The translations under genes were made by a program, and so were the position numbers. 38,952 nt of DNA from DASPWV01 sp046727855 (GTDB lineage Bacteria > Acidobacteriota > Vicinamibacteria > Vicinamibacterales > UBA2999): NCBI GenBank assembly GCA_046727855.1, contig JBKPDL010000192.1, positions 1-38,952 of the forward strand, read 5' to 3'. Positions 1 through 7,856 of this stretch are shown here, in pieces. The notes under the pieces are model-generated. The model did not search any database. It was not told the DNA's origin and saw only the letters and a program-made list of their open reading frames with translations. Position 1 is the stretch's first letter. Every line of letters begins with the position of its first letter.

Positions 1-40
1 GGTCATGGCGTGCCGATTGTAAGTCAGTTGTGAAGTGTCA

Positions 41-139
41 GGTAGCAGGCAGGTAGCAGGTGGTAGCTGGCAGTCGCGATCAGGGATGAGTTGCGTGGAA
101 AGGGTGAGTTAGCATCAATCGCGTGGCCGTGCAGGTAGC
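41..139. repeat. degenerate GGTAGC word repeats upstream of and into the first gene
   Basis: The hexamer GGTAGC occurs at 41, 52, 62 and 134, mostly followed by AGG or TGG. The last copy lies just inside the longest reading frame of the following gene, so the first codons of that frame may be repeat sequence rather than real coding sequence. Nothing else is recognisable in the first 122 bases. Confidence 0.5.
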
Positions 140-1406
140 TGGCAATCCCTTTTCGCACGCATGTTCGCTGGTTCAGACCGTTCTGGCCGGAACTGTCCGT
201 CAGGAAATCCTCGCCGGGGTGACCACGTCGTCGGATCTCGGCCGTAACCTGCTGCGGCTGCGCGAGAGTATGGCCACGCATGTGTGGCGCACGGGGACCA
301 GGACGATCAATCTGCACAACGCCATCACCGCGCTTGATACGGCAACCCGCCGCGAAGGGTTACACGCGATGCACGACTGGGACGGCATCGCCGATCACGT
401 CAACCCCGACATGATCGCCATCGACGTCCTCAACTACATCGCAGACATCCGCGGTGGCGAGCCTTCGAATCCCGCCGTTCTCTCGATACTTCTCGACTAC
501 TACTTCATGTACGTGCTCGCGCTGCTTTCACTGCGGGTGTGGGACGACGGCGATGCCGACGAGAATCTCGATCGCCTGGAAGTGCTTCTGCAGTCGCTTC
601 AAAGCGAGCACGGCAGCGGACAACGGTTCGCCGCCGACGCCGAGACGCTGATTCTGATCGCGACATCCCACTACGAGCTCAAAGCAGACGGTTACCACCT
701 GCTGCTCGAGCGGACGCGCACGCTCAGCCCCGCACATCAAGCACGGATAGCGATCGGCCACGCGCCGTGCCTTGGCAGCCACTTGCGCTTTGGTTTCGAA
801 GCGACATACGGGCGCGACACCGTCAACATGCGCAACGACAACGTCGCCGATTATCCGTGGCTCTGTTTCTCGCTGGCGACACTGATGCGTGAGTACGTGC
901 GGATGCGCGAACAAGGCTTCGACGGTGAGGAACGCGCAATCGTCGTTGAAGCGCTGTTGAACGGATTGACGCCCGACGCGCGAGCGTTCGTCGGCGGCGC
1001 GCCGGGCTTTCTCTCGAAGTGGGAACCCGAGCTGGCCGAGTTCCGCCGCCGATTCATGCAATTTTTGCCCGATCTGCTGGCCGAATTCGAGCGCTTCCGG
1101 CCGATGCCCGACACCTATTCACCGATCTCGTTCTTCTTCAACTTCTCGCACAACGTCCTGAAAGGCACCGTTATCGACGCCCTGCTCGCGGGCGCGCCGT
1201 GGCACTTGACGATCAACGATCTGACCACGAGCATCGATCGGGGCGCGTCGCGGGCAAAAGAGAAAGAAGCGCTCGCTCGCACGCTCATGGGCTACGCACG
1301 CGCAAATCCGCATAAGATACGCGGGCGCTTGACGCCGGTGATCGTCTACGATGCGCAGGCGGGCCGACAGGCGTTTGCCGTCACACTGCGGAAGCTTCAG
1401 CAATGA
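123..1406 (+). CDS. hypothetical protein, 427 aa, family not recognised
   Basis: I do not recognise this protein. The frame is open for 427 residues and looks like a real soluble protein: mixed hydrophobic and charged residues, many aromatics, no signal peptide and no clear membrane span apart from a hydrophobic stretch near residues 125-140. The C-terminal part (about 330-427) holds a conserved-looking FFFNFSHN stretch and a basic region. The GTG start at 123 sits in a GGTAGC repeat without a good ribosome site, so initiation may be further downstream, for example at the ATG at 270 (residue 50). It converges with the cytochrome gene downstream. Coding is likely; function is unknown. Confidence 0.7.
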   Translation: MAVQVAGNPFSHACSLVQTVLAGTVRQEILAGVTTSSDLGRNLLRLRESMATHVWRTGTRTINLHNAITALDTATRREGLHAMHDWDGIADHVNPDMIAIDVLNYIADIRGGEPSNPAVLSILLDYYFMYVLALLSLRVWDDGDADENLDRLEVLLQSLQSEHGSGQRFAADAETLILIATSHYELKADGYHLLLERTRTLSPAHQARIAIGHAPCLGSHLRFGFEATYGRDTVNMRNDNVADYPWLCFSLATLMREYVRMREQGFDGEERAIVVEALLNGLTPDARAFVGGAPGFLSKWEPELAEFRRRFMQFLPDLLAEFERFRPMPDTYSPISFFFNFSHNVLKGTVIDALLAGAPWHLTINDLTTSIDRGASRAKEKEALARTLMGYARANPHKIRGRLTPVIVYDAQAGRQAFAVTLRKLQQ

Positions 1407-1415
1407 TGCTGAAGC
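1394..1415 (+). terminator. 9-bp hairpin overlapping the stop codon
   Basis: GCTTCAGCA and TGCTGAAGC form a perfect 9-bp stem with a 4-base loop (ATGA). The TGA stop codon of the upstream gene (1404-1406) falls in the loop and first stem base. There is no clean T-tract after it, so it may work as a processing or transcript-stabilising hairpin rather than an intrinsic terminator. Confidence 0.45.
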
Positions 1416-1545
1416 GTGAATTTGGAGATTTGGCGATTTGGAGATTTGGAGCAGATCTCGAGATTTAGAAATTTAGAGATCTTGAAATCTGGAGATCTCC
1501 AAATTCTTCACCAGATCTCCAACTCTCCAGATGTCTAAATTCGCG
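1416..1545. repeat. AT-richer inverted repeat array between convergent genes
   Basis: The segment is built from variants of GGAGATTTGG and its complement. A perfect 12-bp inverted repeat pairs 1418-1429 (GAATTTGGAGAT) with 1495-1506 (ATCTCCAAATTC), with further partial complementarity inside. Base composition is much AT-richer than the flanking genes. It lies between two converging genes, where a bidirectional transcription stop is plausible. A related AAATCTCCAAATC block occurs near 6800. Confidence 0.6.
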
Positions 1546-1557
1546 GCCCGGTCAGCG

Positions 1558-1995
1558 TCAGTTGCCGGGCTTAGTGGCTTCGAACTTAATCTGCTTCGCC
1601 GTTTCCAATGCCGGCGCGAGTTCGGTCTGTCCTTCCGGGAACTTATTGAAGTGAAGGATGTGCGCAACAATGTCGATCTTGTCTTGATTTGAGACCGCGC
1701 TTTCCTTGCCAGGCGGCATCGAGACGCGGATGCGATCGAACAGATCACCTATCGTCAACCCGTTCCACGCGTTCATGAACTCGGCCCCCGAGAGCGCCGG
1801 CGCGAAGCCGTCGCCGCTCATGTCGGCCTGGTGGCACTCGGAGCAGTTCTTGACGTAGGCTTCTTCGCCGCGCTTGGCCTGCTCGGCGCTATAAACCCCT
1901 TCCCACACTGATTTCGGCGTCTGCGCGCGCACCGATGCGACGACGGCGATCATCCAGAGCGCGATCAATGCAACAACAGCTTTCCTGAAATTCAT
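1558..1995 (-). CDS. small exported c-type cytochrome
   Basis: A 145-residue protein with an N-terminal signal peptide (hydrophobic residues about 6-23, likely cleavage after the AQ at 24-25). It has one haem c attachment motif, CSECH at 51-55, and a probable distal methionine ligand in SMPPG (Met93). This is the layout of a class I mono-haem cytochrome c acting in the periplasm as an electron carrier. No oxidase or dehydrogenase partner is adjacent, so its redox partner is unknown. The start is preceded by a GAGG about 10 bases upstream. The gene stands alone between repeat-rich intergenic regions. Confidence 0.88.
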   Translation of the reverse strand: MNFRKAVVALIALWMIAVVASVRAQTPKSVWEGVYSAEQAKRGEEAYVKNCSECHQADMSGDGFAPALSGAEFMNAWNGLTIGDLFDRIRVSMPPGKESAVSNQDKIDIVAHILHFNKFPEGQTELAPALETAKQIKFEATKPGN

Positions 1996-2029
1996 TTGCG
2001 ATGGCCTCGGCCTCCTATTCTACACACCA

Positions 2030-2225
2030 AGTTCGCAGGTGCGCAGCTAGGCCGTCGACGCGCTAGTGCTCGCTTAGCACAAGCAGTACGCAGGGTCGCA
2101 GGAGGCTTGCAGGTATGCAGTCGGTTCGCAAGGCGGGCCGCCGTACTCGAGTTCGCAAATTCGCGGGGCATGCGCGGCTACGCCGCGCCGCGACAGCCGC
2201 GGACCTAAAGGTCCCCGCTACATTC
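2030..2225. repeat. intergenic repeat block with a GGACCT palindrome
   Basis: The 260-base gap between the cytochrome and the next gene holds repeated TTCGCA/GCAGG words and short palindromes. The clearest is GGACCT-AA-AGGTCC at 2201-2214 within GCGGACCT..AGGTCC. The same palindrome, better preserved, recurs inside the gas vesicle cluster at 22371-22390. No reading frame here looks coding. Confidence 0.55.
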
Positions 2226-2255
2226 GCGAGCGAAGCGAACCTATAGCCGGCAGTT

Positions 2256-2693
2256 CTACTCCTCCGTCGCGGCAAGATAGACGGCCACCGGCGCAATCAC
2301 CAGCCAAACGGCCAACGCGAGAAGGATGCCGCGTGAGGCGAGCGTTGCCATCTCGAGACTGGAGTCGGCGCTGGCGATCACCGTGGCAGCGCTGCTCAGC
2401 CATGCAGCCCACGAGCGCAGCCACCACGCAATCGTGCCAATGACGCCGGCCGCGGCACCGATCGCGCACGCGACACCCAGCGCTTGCACGACTGCAATCG
2501 GACGGGCCGCCAGCTGGGCCGCTTGGGCACGCGCGCGGAGTTGCGCCCGCAGCCATACGACGTTCGCATCCGGAACCGCCGCCGCCTCATCCCATGCGTC
2601 GTCCCATTCGTCCTGCAGCGCTGCAACGACATCCTGATCTTCTGCCGACATGATCCGGTCGTCGATCTCCCGCTCGGGCACACGAAACTTCAT
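2256..2693 (-). CDS. small membrane protein downstream of an ECF sigma factor (possible anti-sigma factor)
   Basis: A 145-residue protein with an acidic N-terminal cytoplasmic region (about 1-62) and hydrophobic spans at roughly 66-92 and 120-142. Its start overlaps the stop of the ECF sigma gene by 4 bases (ATGA), so the two are translationally coupled. Membrane proteins coupled to ECF sigma genes are often anti-sigma factors, and the soluble N-terminus plus membrane anchor fits that layout. No zinc-binding HxxxCxxC anti-sigma motif is visible. The role is therefore inferred from position only. Confidence 0.75.
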   Translation of the reverse strand: MKFRVPEREIDDRIMSAEDQDVVAALQDEWDDAWDEAAAVPDANVVWLRAQLRARAQAAQLAARPIAVVQALGVACAIGAAAGVIGTIAWWLRSWAAWLSSAATVIASADSSLEMATLASRGILLALAVWLVIAPVAVYLAATEE

Positions 2694-3250
2694 GATCCGC
2701 CTTCGAGAAAGCCGCGAATCTTGCGACGCGCGCGAAACAGCAGCAGCTTGATGCTCCCGGTCCTCAGCCCAAGAACATGCGCGATCTCACGATGCGATGC
2801 GCCTTGCGCGTAGGCGAGCCACAGCAGCGCCCGCTCGCGCGGCTTGAGCTGCAGAAGCGCGCGGCGCACGTCGGCGCGCCGTGCGGTGCGGTCCGCAAGA
2901 TCGCCATCCACCTGCAGGACGCGCGCCGTATCCGGCTCGGGCAAAGCGACGGTGGCCGGCTTGCGCCGCGTGTCCATCACCAGATTGGTCGCAATCTTGA
3001 AGAGCGTGTTGCGGCGATGCGCCTCGCTCTCGTAGTCGCGCCGCGCGCGCAAAAAGCGGTAATAGGTTTCCTGCAGGAGGTCGTCGGCGAGCTGGCGATC
3101 GCCCGTGAGGCGCGACAAATACGACCACAAACCGCGCGCGGTGCGATCATAAAAGCCGCGAAAGGCCTCTTCGTCCATCGCGAACCGAACGTCACCCACG
3201 TCGGCCTGCGCAGCAAGCTGTTCGAGTTCCGAGATGGTGAGGTCACGCAT
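2690..3250 (-). CDS. ECF-family RNA polymerase sigma factor
   Basis: A 186-residue sigma-70 family protein of extracytoplasmic-function size. Region 2 spans about residues 28-95 (the LADDLLQETYYRFL core-binding and -10 recognition stretch). Region 4 spans about 125-180 (LKPRERALLWLAYAQG and the helix-turn-helix ASHREIAHVLGLRTGSIK). There is no region 1.1 or 3. The start lies one base after the stop of the upstream membrane-protein gene and the stop overlaps the next gene, so three genes form one unit. It probably redirects RNA polymerase in response to an envelope signal sensed by one of its membrane-bound neighbours. Confidence 0.93.
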   Translation of the reverse strand: MRDLTISELEQLAAQADVGDVRFAMDEEAFRGFYDRTARGLWSYLSRLTGDRQLADDLLQETYYRFLRARRDYESEAHRRNTLFKIATNLVMDTRRKPATVALPEPDTARVLQVDGDLADRTARRADVRRALLQLKPRERALLWLAYAQGASHREIAHVLGLRTGSIKLLLFRARRKIRGFLEGGS

Positions 3251-3251
3251 C

Positions 3252-4193
3252 TCAGGTCAGCGGCGAATCGCCGCGCTCCGGGGCAGCCGGCGTCATCGGC
3301 TCCAGCAGCCCGAGTCGCCGAGACAAGAGATACGACACGACACCGGACAGGATAAAGCCGACACCGAGCGCCATCGCGAGCATTCCAATTACCGTTAGCG
3401 GTTGCCCGACATCGTCAATGACTCTGACGCTGACAAGCTGGAATCCAAGACCGAGCACCGTCAACACGACTCCGGCCTGCACAGACCAGAGGATGCGTCC
3501 GAACGGCGCGGCGATGCTGCGCGGACCCGGATCGAGTGGAATTGGCGCCGATTCGAGAAAGCGGCGACCCGCAGGCGATTGCACGTACGCGAGCAGATCG
3601 CCGGTGCCGGAAAACCGCTCGAGCAGCTTGTTGTGCACTTCGTTCTGGATACGCGAAACCCGCAGCCAGCGGCGGTAATCGATGAACGTCCGCACGAGCC
3701 ATGCGAGCAGGGCCGACACAGCGAGAAAGATGCAGAACGCGCCGGCGGCTTCGAACATGTTGCGCCACATGTTGATCGCCTGGGTGCGCGCATCCGCAGG
3801 CTCGTTCCAGTCGTACGAATCGCGGACGAAATCAAAGAAGTAGCGCGGATTGTGCGCGATTTCGGGGTGCCGCGCCAGATACGCCGCCAGCGCTGGATAC
3901 TGCGACAGATAGTCCTTGTTCTGCAGCAGCGAGGGGTCGAGGCGGAGAATGCGTGCGAGATCGGGCGGAAACCGCTGCATCAACTGGCGCAGTTCCTCGC
4001 GCGTGGAGCGCGCGTCCAGATCGGAGGGCGGCGGCGCTTCGGGCGTAGCGACGGGGGGCTGCCCCTCGACTCGCGTTCGCTCGCTCTGGGCAGGTTGGGG
4101 GGCGGTCCGAGCGGGCGTCTGCGCCTGAAGCGCGACACTCGCCATCAGAAACAAGGCAAAAACGGCTGCCAAAACGGTCTGTACCATGGGCAT
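3252..4193 (-). CDS. exported/membrane protein upstream of the ECF sigma factor
   Basis: A 313-residue protein of no named family that I recognise. It has an N-terminal signal sequence (about 5-24), a Pro-rich low-complexity linker (25-60) and a soluble helical segment (60-145). Membrane spans lie near 148-172, 238-258 and 266-290. The middle segment contains repeated short motifs about Arg-Phe-Pro and Tyr-Pro-Ala-Leu around a predicted helix pair. It is the first gene of the sigma operon, one base from the sigma start, so a role as a sensor or envelope component in the same signalling unit is plausible but unproven. Confidence 0.75.
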   Translation of the reverse strand: MPMVQTVLAAVFALFLMASVALQAQTPARTAPQPAQSERTRVEGQPPVATPEAPPPSDLDARSTREELRQLMQRFPPDLARILRLDPSLLQNKDYLSQYPALAAYLARHPEIAHNPRYFFDFVRDSYDWNEPADARTQAINMWRNMFEAAGAFCIFLAVSALLAWLVRTFIDYRRWLRVSRIQNEVHNKLLERFSGTGDLLAYVQSPAGRRFLESAPIPLDPGPRSIAAPFGRILWSVQAGVVLTVLGLGFQLVSVRVIDDVGQPLTVIGMLAMALGVGFILSGVVSYLLSRRLGLLEPMTPAAPERGDSPLT

Positions 4194-4234
4194 TGTTGTT
4201 CTTTCACCCTAGATACGGGACGCAAACGAAATGG

Positions 4235-4667
4235 TTAACGGCGTTCGGCGCGGGCAAGCGCCGCCAGGGCGCGGTTCTGGTCCGACGAAGAGCTGACGTC
4301 CTGCGCGGCCGCCAGATACAAGTCGTGCGCGGCGCGCGCCAGCAGATGTCTGGTGGCCAGCTCCACCAGAACGCTCGAGCGGTCGTAGCTGCTGCTGATA
4401 CTCCCAGCCGTCTTCAGAATGTCCTGGGCAAGACGATCGCTGATTTGCGGTTGTGCCGCGACAGCTTTGAGCACACGGCCGAGATCGTGCGAGGAGCTGA
4501 TCTCGGCCGCTGACGCGAAAAAGGAATCTGCCGATGAGTCCGTCAGGCCGCCACGTTCGATGAATCCGAGTAACGTCTCGGCCTGATCGTGAGAGCTCTG
4601 CATCGCGCCCGCAACTTTCACCGCATCCGCGGCAACGGTTCCGGGGAGTTGCTGCCCGGAACGGCCG
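4235..4667 (-). pseudogene. frameshifted 3' part of the M56 antirepressor gene: four 34-residue helical repeats
   Basis: The reading frame here differs from that of the upstream M56 gene, which stops at 4668. It encodes four repeats spaced exactly 34 residues apart. Each carries an SS-x-D-x(4)-L motif (SSHDQAETLL, SSHDLGRVLK, SSYDRSSVLV, SSSDQNRALA). Similar SSDYD-type helical repeats form the C-terminal domain of many acidobacterial M56 proteins, so this is best read as the detached C-terminus of that gene. There is no convincing start codon of its own; the only internal ATG, at 4603, falls inside the first repeat. Whether the break is real or an assembly error cannot be told from sequence. 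Confidence 0.6.
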
Positions 4668-6332
4668 TCAAGACACGCCGTTGATCTTATGAGCTGGGCA
4701 TGGCGCGCACGAGGTCCATGAAGACAGCAGAGTTGCACGAGGTCGCTCCACCACGTGTGGTACGGGTCGCAAGGGTGCGACTGCCGGCGGCTCTGGCGGT
4801 GCTGGTGGTGGCTCAGGATCACGAACTCGTTGTGACGGCGCGGGAGCGGGCCAAGCCGGCGGCGTTGGTGGCGCGGGTGGCGATGTCACGGGAGCGGGCC
4901 AGGAAGGCAGCGCTGGTGCCACGGGTGGCGGTGTTGCAGGAGCGGACCAGGCCGGCGGTGCTGGTGCCGCGGGTGGCGGTGTCGCGGGAACGGGCCACGT
5001 CGGCGGCGCCGGTGCCGCGGGCGCTGCCGGCGGAAGGATCCAGGAAAACGGCAATGCCGGTGGCGACGGAGGTTCCGGCGGCAGCGAAGGTAGCGAAGAT
5101 TCCGGCGCGAGAGGCGGCGTCGGCGGGTCGGGCGGAACCGGCGGCAGATCAAATGGAGATGGCACTATCGGAGGCGGCGCGGGCGGCGGCGGAAGCACTT
5201 GATTCGCCGTCATCGAGGGTTGAAGTTCGATGTCGCCGGCACGCGTGGGCTCGTGGTTCGACGCGCCAAACGCGCCCGCACTTCCCACCACGAGAACCAA
5301 CATTGCGAGCGCCGTCCATACCGGGGGCGTTTCGTACGTCGGCCGCTGACTGCCAAGGATGCGGCGAACGCGGCCAAGGAGCGAGCCGTCAGTCGCGGCA
5401 AGCGCGAATCCACGATGGGCTGTGATCGTCATCAATTCCGCCAGCGCCGACACATACAGAAGGCGATCGCCGCATACTTCGACCGCAAGATCGTCGCAGC
5501 AGTGCTCGCGTTCTTCCCGCACTTGCGCCGATACCCACCACACCGCGGGGTGATAGAACAGCAACGTTTCAATCACGGACTGCAGAAGATTAATCAGGTA
5601 GTCGTGACGACGGACGTGCGCGAGCTCGTGGGCGAGGATCGCCTGCAGTTGTTCCGGCGAGAGGCCGGCAAGGGCCGAGGCCGGGAACAACACCACAGGT
5701 TTTACCCAACCAACCAAGGTCGGTACGGCAACGGCTGTTGATTCGAATATCGCGACGCCGCGCCGCAGGCGGAGCCGTTCCGCGATCTCGCGCGCGGAGG
5801 CGTCGAGCGCAGGCGAGACGGTGTCGATCGCCCGCCGCGCGAGTCGGCGCGCGAGCATCCATCCGCCGACGAGCCGGAACGAGAGGATCAACACGCCGAG
5901 GCTCCATGCCGCGACGATCGAGAAGAGCGGCACCGGTCCGAGTGGCTGCGGCCGTGATGGCGCGGCATCCTGTCGCGGCGGAATGAAAAGAGATCGCGCC
6001 GTCGGGCTCGCGTTGAAATCGGCAATGAGCAAGCCCGTCACCATTGAGCCTTGAATAGAGGACGCAGGCAGGACGCTCGGCGTCACGCGCGTCTGCAGTG
6101 ACGTGGCAGTACGTGAGAGAGTGATGAAGGTCGCCGTAAAGGACGCCAGCATCAAAGCGAGCGTCGCCACGGCAATGGCATAGCGGGTTGACCCGCGCGT
6201 TGGCCGCGCCGCATGCAGCAGAATAAATGCGACAAACCCGAGAGCTGCGCCCTGCCACAGAAAGTGAAGCAGCGTCCATCCGAGCGCCTGCAGCGCGGGT
6301 TGTTGCTCGAGCGCGCGAAAGTCGACCATCAC
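4668..6332 (-). CDS. BlaR1-like M56 family metallopeptidase / antirepressor (3' end probably frameshifted)
   Basis: A membrane zinc protease that, with its BlaI partner, should sense an external signal and relieve repression. Predicted spans lie at about 16-42, 50-72, 136-160 and 337-356. The zinc site HELAH is at 235-239, followed by the REEREHCCDD segment at 272-281 that supplies the third ligand region. Residues 379-525 form a long Pro-rich linker containing four Trp-centred repeats of about 16 residues. The frame then ends abruptly in an atypical Cys-rich tail, while the expected C-terminal helical repeats continue in another frame at 4235-4667. No penicillin-binding sensor domain is seen, so the signal need not be a beta-lactam. 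Its start overlaps the blaI stop by 4 bases. Confidence 0.88.
   Translation of the reverse strand: MMVDFRALEQQPALQALGWTLLHFLWQGAALGFVAFILLHAARPTRGSTRYAIAVATLALMLASFTATFITLSRTATSLQTRVTPSVLPASSIQGSMVTGLLIADFNASPTARSLFIPPRQDAAPSRPQPLGPVPLFSIVAAWSLGVLILSFRLVGGWMLARRLARRAIDTVSPALDASAREIAERLRLRRGVAIFESTAVAVPTLVGWVKPVVLFPASALAGLSPEQLQAILAHELAHVRRHDYLINLLQSVIETLLFYHPAVWWVSAQVREEREHCCDDLAVEVCGDRLLYVSALAELMTITAHRGFALAATDGSLLGRVRRILGSQRPTYETPPVWTALAMLVLVVGSAGAFGASNHEPTRAGDIELQPSMTANQVLPPPPAPPPIVPSPFDLPPVPPDPPTPPLAPESSLPSLPPEPPSPPALPFSWILPPAAPAAPAPPTWPVPATPPPAAPAPPAWSAPATPPPVAPALPSWPAPVTSPPAPPTPPAWPAPAPSQRVRDPEPPPAPPEPPAVAPLRPVPHVVERPRATLLSSWTSCAPCPAHKINGVS
4836..5027 (-). repeat. four 48-51 bp tandem repeats in the M56 Pro-rich linker
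   Basis: Within the M56 protein, residues about 436-499 are four copies of a Pro/Ala-rich unit with one tryptophan each (Trp445, 462, 478, 494; spacing 17, 16, 16). The unit has the form PPPAAPAPPAWSAPAT. On the opposite strand the same DNA reads as a glycine-rich frame, which I regard as a shadow. Such arrays are prone to length change by slippage. Confidence 0.7.
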
Positions 6333-6709
6333 GGCTTCTCCCTTGCGTCGTCGATCAGCTTCCGGATCTCACGGAGTTCTTCCGGCGATGTCTCTTCTGC
6401 GGTCAGCGCACGCATCACGAGAGCCTTGGCGGAGCCGCCAAACGCGCGCTCCATGAGATCTTTGACGAGTTGGGCCTGCGTGTCGGCTTCGCTCACCTTC
6501 GCCGAATAGACGTGCGTGCGCGCCGACTCGTCGCGCAGGACGAGGCCCTTCTCGGCCATGATTTGCATCAGTTTGAGCGTGGTGGTGTAGCCCGTTTCGC
6601 GCCTCGCGAGCGCCTCGTGCACCTGCCGTACGGTGGACGGGCCGAGTGGCCACAGGACGCGCAAAATCGCGAGCTCCGCGTCGGTTGGTCGGGGCGGAGT
6701 CCGTCCCAT
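6329..6709 (-). CDS. blaI: BlaI/MecI/CopY family transcriptional repressor
   Basis: A 126-residue winged-helix repressor. The N-terminal domain carries the family features: TDAELAILRVLW, TVRQVHEAL, then GYTTTLKLMQIMAEKGLV, with the wing and the Arg-rich segment after it. The C-terminal helices (about 80-125) form the dimerisation part. It is the first gene of a two-gene unit with the M56 protease, overlapping it by 4 bases. In this family the protease inactivates the repressor. Two inverted repeats immediately upstream (6720-6756) are candidate operators, so it probably represses its own operon. Confidence 0.93.
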   Translation of the reverse strand: MGRTPPRPTDAELAILRVLWPLGPSTVRQVHEALARRETGYTTTLKLMQIMAEKGLVLRDESARTHVYSAKVSEADTQAQLVKDLMERAFGGSAKALVMRALTAEETSPEELREIRKLIDDAREKP

Positions 6710-6719
6710 GGAGCGATTA

Positions 6720-6756
6720 TACGAAGGCGTTCGTATGTGTCAACGAAAAGTTTCGT
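6720..6756. promoter_or_regulatory. paired BlaI-type operator palindromes
   Basis: Two dyads lie directly upstream of the BlaI start at 6709. TACGAA-GGCG-TTCGTA at 6720-6735 is perfect over 6-bp arms, and ACGAAA-AG-TTTCGT at 6743-6756 has perfect 6-bp arms. Their centres are 22 bp apart, about two helical turns, so two dimers could bind the same face. The TACnAn..nTnGTA form resembles known BlaI/MecI operators. Confidence 0.7.
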
Positions 6757-6779
6757 ACCACGAATCTGCGGGTAAATGG

Positions 6780-6832
6780 CCGCAATCTCAAATCAGCAAG
6801 TCACCAAATCTCCAAATCGCCATAGAGATTTC
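6780..6832. repeat. AAATCTCCAAATC word repeats
   Basis: Between the BlaI promoter and the Crp gene lies a short AT-richer block with repeated CAAATC/TCACCAAATCTCC words, the same family as the array at 1416-1545. The rest of 6760-6944 shows no gene. Confidence 0.45.
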
Positions 6833-6944
6833 CGGCGCTGGAAGGCCGGCTAGAATCAGATTGCTGCAGGGATCGGACATCACTTGCCGCTCGTGGACGC
6901 GACAAGGTGTCACGACTAGCCAGTCCAGAGTCGACGCTCGCAGC

Positions 6945-7649
6945 CTAGATGCGAGTGCTACTACCGTTTTCGGGCTGCAACTCCCCTGTTCCGATGGTGT
7001 CGTAACACTCGCAGGCTTCGCGCCGGAGTTGCTCAGGGTTTCGGATCGACAGCATTCCGCGCGAATATTCGATGGCGCCCGACTCGCGCAGTTCGGCCGA
7101 GGCCTCGGTCACTGCGCTACGGGGGCCGCCGACCATCGAGGAGATGAATTCGTGCGTGAGCCGCAGGTCGGTGCTCTGCGCGCGATCCGACGTGGTCAGC
7201 AGCCACCGCGCGAGCCGCTCTTTGGCGTTATGGTATCGATTGCAGACGGCCGATTGACTGATTTGCGCGATAACCGCGTCGGCGGCGTTCAACAGACGCC
7301 CGTGCAACTCGCCGCATTCGCGAATCTGCCGCGCGACAACATCAGTTGGAACCCGCAGCGCGCTGCCGGCAATCTTGGTCACGACGCGGAATGGAAGACT
7401 GTTGTTGCCAAATACCGCCGAAACGCTGGCCATTCCCTCTCGTCCGACGTCAGCCACTTCAACGGTGGCGCCGCCCTCGGTCGTACCCACAAGCGAGAGC
7501 ACGCCCTCGACCGGGAAATATAAGAACGGCAGAGGCTGCCCGGCCTCCGCAAGGACACGGCCGCGATCGATTGCGATCTCCTGCAGATACGGGGCCAATA
7601 CCGCGTATTCACTCGGTTCCAGCTCCTCCAACAATCTATTGCTCTTCAC
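6945..7649 (-). CDS. Crp/Fnr family transcriptional regulator
   Basis: A 234-residue regulator with an N-terminal cyclic-nucleotide-binding-like beta roll (about 15-120; GQPLPFLYFPVEGVLSL) and a C-terminal winged helix (about 145-215; NAKERLARWLL, then LTHEFISSMVGGPRSAVT as the recognition helix region). The cAMP-binding phosphate cassette is not canonical and there is no N-terminal cysteine cluster for an Fnr iron-sulfur centre, so the ligand is unknown. The GTG start is supported by a strong AAGGAGG 5 bases upstream. It is a single gene; an inverted repeat in its leader could mean autoregulation. Confidence 0.9.
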   Translation of the reverse strand: MKSNRLLEELEPSEYAVLAPYLQEIAIDRGRVLAEAGQPLPFLYFPVEGVLSLVGTTEGGATVEVADVGREGMASVSAVFGNNSLPFRVVTKIAGSALRVPTDVVARQIRECGELHGRLLNAADAVIAQISQSAVCNRYHNAKERLARWLLTTSDRAQSTDLRLTHEFISSMVGGPRSAVTEASAELRESGAIEYSRGMLSIRNPEQLRREACECYDTIGTGELQPENGSSTRI

Positions 7650-7653
7650 AGCG

Positions 7654-7681
7654 CCTCCTTACAACCGCAAAACTCGCGGTT
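7654..7681 (-). promoter_or_regulatory. strong Shine-Dalgarno and leader inverted repeat of the Crp-like gene
   Basis: On the minus strand, AAGGAGG (7654-7660) precedes the GTG start at 7649. Immediately upstream is AACCGC-N7-GCGGTT (7663-7681), a perfect 6-bp dyad. It could be an operator or an RNA hairpin close to the ribosome site. The remaining upstream gap to 7856 holds no gene. Confidence 0.5.
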
Positions 7682-7856
7682 TTTCCGGTCAACCCCGGTG
7701 AGCCGTTTTCCTCCGGTTAAGCCAACATCAAGTTCTGTGCCGCAGAACGGCCGTGTATCCAGCGGCACAGCGGGATGAGAAATTGTCTGGAAATCGGCCG
7801 ATCTTGCCGTTTCCGGTAGTAGAGCTACCACGCGTGGGAAACCTCGGGTGCCCGAC

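Noticed and set aside
4760..5198. Glycine-rich, PE_PGRS-like reading frame on the plus strand
   Set aside because: It is the complement of the Pro-rich linker of a well-supported M56 protein on the minus strand, and it has no ribosome site or domain.
4668..6709. Beta-lactam resistance operon (blaR1-blaI with beta-lactamase)
   Set aside because: No beta-lactamase gene and no penicillin-binding sensor domain are present; M56/BlaI pairs are widespread regulators with other signals.
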